DNA from: G047528285 sp047528285
GTDB taxonomy: Bacteria > Pseudomonadota > Gammaproteobacteria > Enterobacterales > Enterobacteriaceae
Length of the DNA: 64,000 nucleotides
Direction: 5' to 3'
Assembly: GCA_047528285.1 (NCBI GenBank)
Contig: CP180022.1
Span: 1,240,001-1,304,000, forward strand
In this document: positions 30,063-38,359 of the stretch, in pieces
Layout: every line of letters begins with the position of its first letter
How positions within the stretch are numbered: the first letter of the stretch is position 1
The notes under the pieces: model-generated
Databases searched by the model: none
Told to the model about the DNA's origin: nothing
Seen by the model: only the letters and a program-made list of their open reading frames with translations
Translations under genes and position numbers: made by a program

Positions 30063-31136
30063 ATGAAAAAAAAATTACATTTGTTGATCATTTTTCCCTT
30101 ATTGATATCATGTTCTACTCCACAAAAAAATAATGAAAATGAAACGTATATAAAAGATACTAACGGATTTGATATTTTGATGAGTCAGTTTGCTCATAAC
30201 ATTGAAAATATTTGGGGGTTGAATAAAATTTTAATTGCTGGGCCGAAAGATTATGTAAAATATACCGATCAGTACTATACACGTTGTCATATTAACTTTG
30301 ATATCGGCACGATTACCTTTGAAACCATCGCGAGTAAAAATTCAAGTCAGCGTCTTCGGCAAACAATTATCAACACTCTGTTAATGGATAAGGATCCCGG
30401 CACTATCGATTTTTATTCGGATGTGGACGATATACTCATTGGTAAAGAACCTTTTCTTTATGGGCAAGTCCTGGATAATAATGGCAAGCCAATTTATTTG
30501 GAATGGAGTGCTGCCCATTTCGCCGATTATTTATTGCGAACTCGTTTGCAAATTCAAAAAACCACTTTGCGAAAAATTTGGTCTATTACCATACAACTTA
30601 TATCAAATCATGTAGATAAACGGGCTTATAAATACCTTGGAATGGTACGTAAAGCTTCAGAGAAATATGGTGTGGATCAGTCACTGATCCTTGCAATCAT
30701 GCAAACTGAATCAAGTTTCAATCCCTATGCGGTGAGTCATTCTAATGCGCTTGGGCTTATGCAGGTGATACAATGCAGCGCAGGTCGCGACGTTTTTAAA
30801 ATGAAAGGTAAATGGGGTCAACCGAGTCGGCGATATCTCTTTGACCCAAAAAATAATATTGATATCGGCACCGCCTATCTGGCTATGCTACAAAACACTT
30901 ATCTAGCGGGTATTGTTAGGCCTACGTCGCGCCGCTTTGCAGTGATTGCTGCCTATAACAGTGGTGCCGGCAGTGTCTTACGGATCTTTTCGCATGATAA
31001 AAACAGGGCATTGCAAGTAATCAATAGAATGCATCCAACCGAGGTATACCGGACACTATCTACAAAACATCCGTCGGCGGAATCACGTTTTTACCTCTAT
31101 AAAGTAAATCAACTGCAAAAAAACTACCTTCGCTGA
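30063..31136 (+). CDS. mltC: Membrane-bound lytic murein transglycosylase C (MltC)
   Basis: MltC is an outer-membrane lipoprotein that cuts peptidoglycan glycan strands to 1,6-anhydro ends. The 357 residues start with a lipoprotein signal whose lipobox LLISC puts the lipidated cysteine at C17. The N-terminal MltC domain (about 30-180) includes TNGFDILMSQFAHNIENIWG and PKDYVKYTDQY. The SLT catalytic domain follows from about 190: KYGVDQSLILAIMQTESSFNPYAVS has the catalytic glutamate E216, then ALGLMQV and AAYNSGAGSVLR. In VIQCSAGRDVF the family's VVQHTAGKDVF is slightly altered. Complete and likely active. Confidence 0.96.
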   Translation: MKKKLHLLIIFPLLISCSTPQKNNENETYIKDTNGFDILMSQFAHNIENIWGLNKILIAGPKDYVKYTDQYYTRCHINFDIGTITFETIASKNSSQRLRQTIINTLLMDKDPGTIDFYSDVDDILIGKEPFLYGQVLDNNGKPIYLEWSAAHFADYLLRTRLQIQKTTLRKIWSITIQLISNHVDKRAYKYLGMVRKASEKYGVDQSLILAIMQTESSFNPYAVSHSNALGLMQVIQCSAGRDVFKMKGKWGQPSRRYLFDPKNNIDIGTAYLAMLQNTYLAGIVRPTSRRFAVIAAYNSGAGSVLRIFSHDKNRALQVINRMHPTEVYRTLSTKHPSAESRFYLYKVNQLQKNYLR

Positions 31137-31148
31137 AGTGACGTAAAA

Positions 31149-31170
31149 ATCCAGAGTCCGTTTTCTGGAT
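31149..31170 (+). terminator. Possible terminator of mltC
   Basis: A 7-bp perfect stem (ATCCAGA / TCTGGAT) with an 8-base loop begins 13 bases after the mltC stop and is followed by GATTCTTTGAGTTTT, a loose T-rich tail. The position is right for an intrinsic terminator; the tail is weak. Confidence 0.4.
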
Positions 31171-32939
31171 GATTCTTTGAGTTTTGTAATCTTACTGAAG
31201 ATAGATAGAATATCTTTTACTTCCGATATTTTCGAAAAATTATTTTATACACAGATTGTACAGGGGGCTCTAAAAAATGTGTGAGCGGGTTGAGTATTAT
31301 GTATAACGCCCTAATTAAAGTGTTGCATGCATTTTTCTGAATATAGATTTACTACAAATTAGACTGGAAGTCTAGTAATGAGTTGAGTGCCCATCTCAAA
31401 TCTAGAAACAGTCCTAAAAGACTTAATTATTGTTGTCTTATTTATATTGAAATAGAGTTTTCTTAATCTAGTTTTCTTTTATATTAATATATTTAGCGTA
31501 AGCTAGGTTATGTTCTATTTAATGAAATTAAATCGAGTATACATGTAAATATTTCATGTGATACCTTGCGTCTAAAATGGATTTTGAAAATAAATCCGAT
31601 TTCGGAAAGTAATGCTATTCATAACGATGGATTAAGTTTTACAGGAGTTTAGGAATACAGAAAGTCTGTTACTCATTCCTAGAAAATATCGTTATTTATG
31701 TTTATGTAATACTTAAATAATTCATGTGACAAAAATGCCATATGAGTCTCGTTTAATATCTATCATATTTGTTGGTTTTTTAAACTCTTAAAGTTTTCGG
31801 ATAGTTTATTTTGAACAAATCAAAAATTTTGATTTGTTCAAAAAGCTATGATGGACTAAAAATTATAAGCAAGAAATAATTCTACTGATGTGCAAGAATA
31901 ATAATCAATTTATTTAGTTTTCTGAAATGTATCTCTTTACCATTGAGAAAACGCCATTCAGCCTGGGTAGTATAGGAAGGTTGATTTCTGTACATAGGGT
32001 AGATATTTTACCGCTGTAGCCAAAAACTTTATTTTTTCATGTATTTTTGAAGCAGAAGTTGATATCGATAGTGGAGATAGATAATCATTTCATAGATGTA
32101 TGTGTAAGTATTATTCTAAATAAGAATATCAAATTTAGCGATAAATATATAAGTTTTCATAAAAACAGCAAATAGAAATCACGGTTTCTCCAGTGCTATT
32201 TATATGATGGGTCTGAATGTGTTTCAGAACAACAGTTCCAGGTAACCTCCGTGGTTTGATCTTAGAAGAAAAGATTTTTTCGTTATTAACTAATTATCCG
32301 AAGTAGAGGTGGTCTGCCCTTGAGTTGAACCGCACTAGAAGTAAGATCTAGGTATGCAGATGTGATTAGATTAGTCAGGTATATGAGAAAAATATTGAAA
32401 GAAGGAATCTGTCTAAAATTTTTTAAATTATCACTAATCAATGCTAAAAGAAAAATATGTTGAACTTTTTGGAAGTTTGGCATATTTAATTTTAAGAAAT
32501 ATCAGCGTTGAATTTAATGCCTCACTCTGGCATGAGTCTTCTTTGCTGACTAGCAACGTTAGACAAATTTAAAAGAGGGATCGATTATATGCGGCCAAAA
32601 AGGCTATATAATAAAATATGCATGGTGTGATGATGCGAAAAATATAAAGACCTTGTTAGTTGCCAAAAAATCTTGATGTTGCCGATATCGCCAATTTTGC
32701 GTGAATGGTATTCGCTGAATAGCGGGTGTATTTTCAGATCTAATTGTGGTGATTTTTTCGTGCAAAAGATGTTGCGCTGTATGAGAATGCAGATTTTATC
32801 GATTGTTGCGTACTTTATAGATTAATATAGCCGTTCTTCTATCGAAAAAAATGAAAATACGCTATGTGTTTTGCCATAAATTTATTGCCGGTGTTGTATA
32901 TATTTATATATCCTGTATTTACCGCATAGAAAATTAAAT
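31171..32939. other. Gene-free stretch between mltC and tsaE
   Basis: About 1.8 kb without a supported gene. It joins two ancestral blocks (yggS...mltC and tsaE...rlmB). The gene usually before tsaE (nnr) could not be traced. The stretch contains a 35-base palindrome at 31809-31843. Confidence 0.5.
31809..31843. repeat. 35-bp palindrome, 17-bp perfect arms
   Basis: TTTTGAACAAATCAAAA and its exact reverse complement are separated by a single A. It is by far the longest short-spaced perfect palindrome I saw in the window. The arms are AT-rich, it is 670 bases after mltC and 1.1 kb before tsaE, and it has no gene beside it. Confidence 0.85.
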
Positions 32940-33419
32940 ATGGAAAATCGTCTAATATTCCTTTCGAATGAAATAACAACCAGTGCACTAGGTGCCGCAT
33001 TGGCTACTGCCTGTCATCAGGCATGCATAATTTATCTTTATGGCGAACTTGGCGCAGGAAAAACTACATTTTGTCGTGGTTTTCTGCGTGCTTTAGGGCA
33101 CGCAGAAAATGTGAAAAGCCCGACTTATACTCTAGTTGAGTCTTATGCTCTTCCGTGTTGGACGGTATATCATTTAGATCTTTATCGTCTCAGGGATCCG
33201 GAAGAGCTTGAATTTATTGGGGTTCGGGAGTATTTCGACGGCAAAGCTATTTGTTTGGTGGAATGGCCGCATCGTGGAAAAGGTATCTTACCGGTGGGGG
33301 ATATCTCTCTGATGCTTCATTATCAAGGAGACGGACGGCAAGCGCAAGCAAAAGCCGCGAGCACACTTGGCAAGAACATCTTAACCCAGTTGAAATTTCA
33401 GCAGGGGATCTATTTATGA
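32940..33419 (+). CDS. tsaE: tRNA threonylcarbamoyladenosine biosynthesis ATPase TsaE
   Basis: TsaE is the ATPase partner of TsaB-TsaD in forming t6A37 on ANN-decoding tRNAs, a nearly universal modification. The 159 residues hold the P-loop GELGAGKTT (35-43) in IYLYGELGAGKTTFCRG, then NVKSPTYTLVESY, VYHLDLYRLRDPEELEFIG and ICLVEWPHRG. Its stop overlaps the start of amiB (ATGA), as coupled genes do. TsaB, TsaC and TsaD must be encoded outside this window. Confidence 0.96.
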   Translation: MENRLIFLSNEITTSALGAALATACHQACIIYLYGELGAGKTTFCRGFLRALGHAENVKSPTYTLVESYALPCWTVYHLDLYRLRDPEELEFIGVREYFDGKAICLVEWPHRGKGILPVGDISLMLHYQGDGRQAQAKAASTLGKNILTQLKFQQGIYL

Positions 33420-34783
33420 CACTGAATTTTAGGATAATGCTATCGTTGGCTGTATTTTTGATCGTAGGACGGGCAATGGCAGGGTCATTCAGTGATATAA
33501 AAATCGAAAATCACACCCGCCAGTCGAGGATAACCCTCAGATTTAATCAACAGCCAGTATATACTTTATTTTTTCTGCATAATCCTAAACGAATCGTGTT
33601 AGATATTCGTAAATTTAGTTCAGTCAGAGGGCTTCCGCTCGATTTAAGCGATAAGCATTTAATGAACCGTATTCGAACCAGTATTCCTATTGATAAAAAA
33701 AGTATTTGTCTAGTATTTGAAGTGACTAAAAAAATTATTGCTAAGGTCACGATACACCAGGTCGTTAAGCGTTATAATTTTGTATTGACTGTGACAAGAC
33801 CTCATCCGTTTTCAGTGAAGTTCCTTCCAAAACCTCGCGTTACGGCACCGGTGGTAGTAGCGATCGACGCTGGGCATGGTGGGCAGGATCCTGGAGCGAG
33901 TGGTCCTAACGGTTTCCATGAAAAAAATCTAACGATCGCTATTGCTCGCAAGCTAAAAATTCGGCTTGATGAGGACCCGATGTTCAAGCCCGTTTTAACC
34001 CGTTCTGGCGATTATTTTATTTCGGTTATGGGTCGATCTGATGTGGCACGTAAGAAAGGGGCCAGCGTATTGGTCTCCATCCATGCCGATGCTGCTCCTA
34101 ACCGCAGCGTTAGTGGGGCGTCAGTTTGGGTATTGTCTAACCAACGTGCTAACAGTGAAATGGCTAACTGGCTGGAACAGCATGAAAAACAGTCGGAGCT
34201 TCTGGGCGGAGTAGGAGCTGTGTTGGCTAATTGTCAAGCTGATCCCTATTTCAGCCAAGCGGTACTAGATTTGCAATTTGGCCATTCGCAGCGGGTAGGA
34301 TATGAAATTGCGCTAAAAGTTTTGAGCCAGTTGGAGCAAATTGGCGCGCTACACAAACGCCGACCGGAATACGCTAGCCTTGGTGTACTACGGTCACCGG
34401 ATATTCCATCGTTACTTGTAGAAATTGGTTTTATTAGTAATGCTCGAGAAGAGCGGCTTTTCGGTAATAGCGTTTATCAGCAAAAGATTGCTAATACTCT
34501 GTATTTGGGGCTACGTGCTTATTTTCTAGCTCACCCGTTACAAACTTTTTCAAAGCTTGAAAATAGAACGCAAGGTGTTGGATCAGTGATCGATGTTGGG
34601 CGTCATATTGTCAACCGTGGCGAGACACTTTTCTCTATCGCCCGTCAATATGGGGTAAGTACAGCAGAAATTCGTAGGTTAAACAAGCTGAAAAAAGATG
34701 GGATCCGGGTCGGTCAGCTATTGCGCATTCGTACATGGAGAACTGCGAAGACTGCTCTGCCAGCGTTGTGGTATTCCCCATAG
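33416..34783 (+). CDS. amiB: N-acetylmuramoyl-L-alanine amidase AmiB with C-terminal LysM
   Basis: AmiB is a periplasmic zinc amidase that splits septal peptidoglycan; its activator in E. coli is EnvC. The 455 residues begin with a signal peptide of about 22 residues. The AMIN domain (about 25-130) targets the septum. The Amidase_3 domain (about 145-375) has all zinc ligands and the catalytic acid: H154 in DAGHGGQDPG, E169 in HEKNLTIAIA, H223 in SIHADAAPNR and E336 in LVEIGFISN. A LysM domain at about 410-452 (HIVNRGETLFSIARQYGVS) is absent from E. coli AmiB but usual in Yersinia/Serratia-type AmiB. Start ATG overlaps tsaE by four bases. Confidence 0.95.
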   Translation: MTLNFRIMLSLAVFLIVGRAMAGSFSDIKIENHTRQSRITLRFNQQPVYTLFFLHNPKRIVLDIRKFSSVRGLPLDLSDKHLMNRIRTSIPIDKKSICLVFEVTKKIIAKVTIHQVVKRYNFVLTVTRPHPFSVKFLPKPRVTAPVVVAIDAGHGGQDPGASGPNGFHEKNLTIAIARKLKIRLDEDPMFKPVLTRSGDYFISVMGRSDVARKKGASVLVSIHADAAPNRSVSGASVWVLSNQRANSEMANWLEQHEKQSELLGGVGAVLANCQADPYFSQAVLDLQFGHSQRVGYEIALKVLSQLEQIGALHKRRPEYASLGVLRSPDIPSLLVEIGFISNAREERLFGNSVYQQKIANTLYLGLRAYFLAHPLQTFSKLENRTQGVGSVIDVGRHIVNRGETLFSIARQYGVSTAEIRRLNKLKKDGIRVGQLLRIRTWRTAKTALPALWYSP

Positions 34784-34888
34784 CGAATCATAATCGCATT
34801 AATAATATGATATCTAATAAGCGATACTGTGACATATGTAGACCATCGCAGCCTTTTAAGGCTAGAGAGGAACAAGAACAAGATTAAT

Positions 34889-36676
34889 ATGCCCATTCGC
34901 GTACTTCCTCTACAGCTTGCCAATCAAATTGCTGCTGGTGAAGTGGTAGAACGCCCCGCATCGGTAGTAAAGGAGCTTCTTGAAAATAGTCTTGATGCCG
35001 GCGCGTCTCGTATTGAGATTGATATTGAACAGGGCGGAGCTAAACGCATCAGTATTCGGGATAATGGATACGGAATTGCTAAAGAGGAGCTAACCCTAGC
35101 GCTGGCTCGCCATGCGACCAGTAAAATCGTTAATTTAGACGATCTCGAAAGCATCACTAGCATGGGATTTCGCGGCGAGGCCCTCTCTAGCCTTAGTTCC
35201 GTATCACGATTAACCTTAATTTCGCGTATCGTAGAGCAAAACGAAGCCTGGCAAGTATACGCCGAAGGAAGTAAATTAGCAGTCTCTCTTAAACCCGTCG
35301 CCCATCCCGTCGGAACTACGGTAGAAGTATTAGATCTATTTTATAATACTCCAGCGCGCCGGAAATTCATGCGCACCGAAAAAACAGAGTTTATTCATAT
35401 TGATGACGTAATCCGTAGAATTGCTCTGGCCCGATTCGACGTAACATTAACTTTACAGCATAACGGTAAGATGGTACGACAGTATCGCGCTGTTAGACAG
35501 CATCTATGTAGATTATGTAAGGTGTTTGGTCCGAAATTTGTTGAGCAGGCTCTTGGTATATCCTGGCACTACGGTGATCTAGCTATCCACGGTTGGGTAA
35601 TTGATCCGAGGGAGGGGGGACTTTGCAATAATATGCAGTACAGTTATGTTAATCAACGTATGATACGCAACAATTTAATCAATCACGCCATCCGTCAAGC
35701 TTATCACGAACAAATGGCAGGTATACAGCCGGCTTTTGTGCTGTTCCTCGAGGTGCAACCGCATCAGGTTGATGTCAATGTGCATCCCGCAAAACATGAA
35801 GTTCGCTTTCACCAGGCTCGCCTGGTACATGATTTTATCCACCAATCAGTTGTAACAGCTTTGCAAAAAAGCAAGACTTCTGGTTATCTGATTGATAAAA
35901 AAGAAATAGGGTATCGTATACCGATGAATCCTTATGTATCCGGTCGGAATTGTTTTTCTTTTCCTGCCGCTAAAGTGCCTTCCATCTTAGTTGCACAACA
36001 GGCTAAGATAGAAGAGAATTTCCAATTACCAGTCACTCCTGTTGTATGTGAGAAGATGATGGAATCTCCCGTGGTTATAGAGGACATTCCCTTCAATTCT
36101 AAGGCAGATATTGCTGGTAATTCGAAAAGTTTTGGCCGAGTGCTAACTCTGGTGGGACTTCAGTATGCACTTGTTCAGTCAGTAAGTAGTGTAGTACTCA
36201 TTTCACTACCAGTTATTAAACGCTACTTGACAGAATACAAGCTGATGTTCGGTATCGACCAAATGCGCCTCAATCCGCTTTTTGTACCACTGCATATGAG
36301 GTTGTGTGATAAAGAGGTCGCAGTGCTTAAACGCTATCAGTCGCTGTTACAGGAAATAGGTATCGAGTTACAAGCAGATTTTAATCGGGTTATCTTACAT
36401 GCGGTACCTGTTCCATTGTTGGAACAAAATTTACAAGATTTAATTCCAGATCTCTTAGGCTATTTGGATGATGAAAGGTTGGTAACACATCATAAGATTG
36501 CGATCTGGCTTTCCAAAAGACAGCAGAGTAACTCAAGTGCTTGGAACCATTCTAGAGCGGTAGAACTTCTTGGTGAAGTAGAGCGGTTTTGTCCACAGTG
36601 GGTAAAATCCCCCCCTGACGGGGTTTTGGTGACATTGAATTTTGCAATAGCTATCAAAGCACTGAACCATGACTAA
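34889..36676 (+). CDS. mutL: DNA mismatch repair protein MutL
   Basis: MutL links MutS mismatch recognition to MutH and UvrD. The 595-residue product (615 in E. coli) starts MPIRVLPLQLANQIAAGEVVERPASVVKELLENSLDAGA. The GHKL ATPase motifs are ENSLDAGA, DNGYGI, ATSKI and GFRGEALSSL. The transducer domain has NTPARRKFM and VDVNVHPAKHEVRFHQ. The linker is shortened, and the C-terminal dimerisation domain begins near FGRVLTLVGLQYAL. No metal-binding endonuclease motif is seen, as expected for MutH-dependent species. An upstream in-frame ATG at 34829 is rejected since MPIRVLPLQL is the family start. It overlaps miaA by eight bases. Confidence 0.96.
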   Translation: MPIRVLPLQLANQIAAGEVVERPASVVKELLENSLDAGASRIEIDIEQGGAKRISIRDNGYGIAKEELTLALARHATSKIVNLDDLESITSMGFRGEALSSLSSVSRLTLISRIVEQNEAWQVYAEGSKLAVSLKPVAHPVGTTVEVLDLFYNTPARRKFMRTEKTEFIHIDDVIRRIALARFDVTLTLQHNGKMVRQYRAVRQHLCRLCKVFGPKFVEQALGISWHYGDLAIHGWVIDPREGGLCNNMQYSYVNQRMIRNNLINHAIRQAYHEQMAGIQPAFVLFLEVQPHQVDVNVHPAKHEVRFHQARLVHDFIHQSVVTALQKSKTSGYLIDKKEIGYRIPMNPYVSGRNCFSFPAAKVPSILVAQQAKIEENFQLPVTPVVCEKMMESPVVIEDIPFNSKADIAGNSKSFGRVLTLVGLQYALVQSVSSVVLISLPVIKRYLTEYKLMFGIDQMRLNPLFVPLHMRLCDKEVAVLKRYQSLLQEIGIELQADFNRVILHAVPVPLLEQNLQDLIPDLLGYLDDERLVTHHKIAIWLSKRQQSNSSAWNHSRAVELLGEVERFCPQWVKSPPDGVLVTLNFAIAIKALNHD

Positions 36677-37610
36677 AGCAATATCTCTTCACCGACCTCA
36701 AGCCATTTTTCTGATGGGTCCAACCGGATCCGGAAAAACGGCGCTAACTATGGAGCTGCACCAGCATCTGCCGGTGGAGATTATTAGTGTAGATTCTGCG
36801 CTGATCTATCGTGGCATGGATATTGGTACAGCTAAACCAAGCGCTGTGGAGCTGATACAAGCGCCGCATCATTTAATAAATATTCGCGATCCGGCAGAGT
36901 CTTATTCAGTGGCAGCTTTTCGCTATGATGCCATTAAGAAAATGGCGGAAATTGTCAAAGCTGATTGTATACCGTTGCTGGTAGGTGGGAGTATGCTCTA
37001 CTTCAAGGTGCTTCTAGAGGGGTTATCTCCTTTACCACCAGCAGATTATGAAGTACGGGCGCGCATTGAATACGAGGCAGAAATGGTTGGGTGGAAAGCG
37101 TTGCATAGGCAATTACAACAAATTGATCCAATCGCAGCAAATCGTATTCATCCTAATGATCGGCAAAGATTGGTTCGGGGACTGGAGGTTTTTTTTGTTT
37201 CAGGTAAGACTTTAACGGAACAGATAAAAATATCTGGTAACTCGCTAGCGTATCGAGTACATCAATTTGCTCTCGCGCCGCTTAACCAGGCTTTGCTGTA
37301 TCAATGTATTGTGCAGCGCTTTCATCAGATGTTAACTGCTGGTTTCGAGGATGAGGTAAGGACGCTTTTTTCCAGAGATGATCTGCATCGGGAAATGCCA
37401 TCAATTCGATGTATCGGGTACCGCCAAATGTGGTCATATTTGGCCGGAGAAATTGATTATGAGAACATGATTTTTTCTGGAATTTGCGCGACACGACAGT
37501 TGGCAAAACGTCAGATGAATTGGTTGCGGGGATGGAACGATGTTTGTTGGTTAGATAGCAATCAACTCACTGTGGCTCTCACCAGGGTATTACAGGTTAT
37601 TAGTTCATAG
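36669..37610 (+). CDS. miaA: tRNA dimethylallyltransferase MiaA
   Basis: MiaA puts the isopentenyl group on A37 of UNN-reading tRNAs, using dimethylallyl diphosphate from the isoprenoid pathway (ispD and ispF are also in this window). The 313 residues have the P-loop GPTGSGKT (17-24), the DSALIYRGMDIGTAKP substrate region, PLLVGGSMLYFKVLLEGLSPLP, HPNDRQRLVRGLEVF, IRCIGYRQMWSYL and TRQLAKRQMNWLRGW. Complete. The start overlaps the mutL stop, and hfq follows after 110 bases, in the usual mutL-miaA-hfq order. In E. coli hfq is partly transcribed from promoters inside miaA. Confidence 0.97.
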   Translation: MTKAISLHRPQAIFLMGPTGSGKTALTMELHQHLPVEIISVDSALIYRGMDIGTAKPSAVELIQAPHHLINIRDPAESYSVAAFRYDAIKKMAEIVKADCIPLLVGGSMLYFKVLLEGLSPLPPADYEVRARIEYEAEMVGWKALHRQLQQIDPIAANRIHPNDRQRLVRGLEVFFVSGKTLTEQIKISGNSLAYRVHQFALAPLNQALLYQCIVQRFHQMLTAGFEDEVRTLFSRDDLHREMPSIRCIGYRQMWSYLAGEIDYENMIFSGICATRQLAKRQMNWLRGWNDVCWLDSNQLTVALTRVLQVISS

Positions 37611-37720
37611 GTTAAGTGATGGTATGCAATTAATAGCAGTGAATGTACTTGTGCAATGATTATTGTATTTAGAGCCATATGGATATTATTAGAAATAATA
37701 AATACATAAGGAAAAATAGA

Positions 37721-38026
37721 ATGTCTAAAGGGCAATTTTTACAAGATCCGTTCTTGAACTCGTTACGGCGGGAACGAATTCCGGTTTCTATTTATTTGGT
37801 AAATGGCATAAAACTACAGGGTCAGATTGAATCTTTTGATCGATTTGTCATTTTACTAAAAAATACGGTCAGCCAGATGGTTTATAAACATGCCATTTCC
37901 ACCGTCGTTCCCTCACGTTTCGTATCGCATCACAATAATAATCTGAGTGCTTCTTCTAGTAATTATCAGTATAATACTACCCGTGTTTCACAACTATCGC
38001 ATCTGGAAGGTATTAATGCTGAATAA
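37721..38026 (+). CDS. hfq: RNA chaperone Hfq (with Q41R change)
   Basis: Hfq is a ring-shaped hexamer that pairs small RNAs with mRNAs. The 101 residues hold the Sm1 and Sm2 motifs (SIYLVNGIKLQGQIESFDRFVILL and MVYKHAISTVVP), with K31, F39, K56 and H57 kept. Residue 41, glutamine in the enterobacterial proteins I know and part of the proximal uridine pocket, is arginine here (FDRF, codon CGA). Residue 6 is F where E. coli has S. A Ser/Asn-rich tail of about 30 residues follows. AAGGAAAAATAGA precedes the chosen ATG; an ATG 14 codons earlier is rejected because MSKGQFLQDPFLN is the family start. Confidence 0.97.
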   Translation: MSKGQFLQDPFLNSLRRERIPVSIYLVNGIKLQGQIESFDRFVILLKNTVSQMVYKHAISTVVPSRFVSHHNNNLSASSSNYQYNTTRVSQLSHLEGINAE

Positions 38027-38359
38027 ATTACATCTTAGTTAACAATTTTCAGCTCGTTAGCCAATTAGCTGTTTTATTAAGGTGGATTTTAGTTACGGTA
38101 TTTTTATGTAAAAGGCTATGGCTTGTTTAAAAAGAATATTAAAATTTGCGGGAGTTTATAATTTCTATTTTTCTGCTAAGAGCATTGTGCTGTATGTTGT
38201 GATCAAGAGTTATAAAGCTTTATATAATAAATATTTTTATAGCGATAAAAAACGGAAGAGATTGTTGAGGATGTAAAAAACGTTATCACTTTTTTGATCC
38301 TCTTAGATTATACTGTATTTTTCTACCATGGTGAGTAATTAAAGTGCTTGTGCTTTGTG
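38027..38359. other. Gene-free stretch after hfq
   Basis: About 330 AT-rich bases where the 5' end of hflX should be. Nothing could be aligned until about 38365. Confidence 0.5.

Noticed and set aside
32640..32939. Possible nnr (NAD(P)HX epimerase/dehydratase) relic before tsaE
   Set aside because: Synteny suggests it, but no block longer than a few residues could be aligned; only AGVF-like text was seen.
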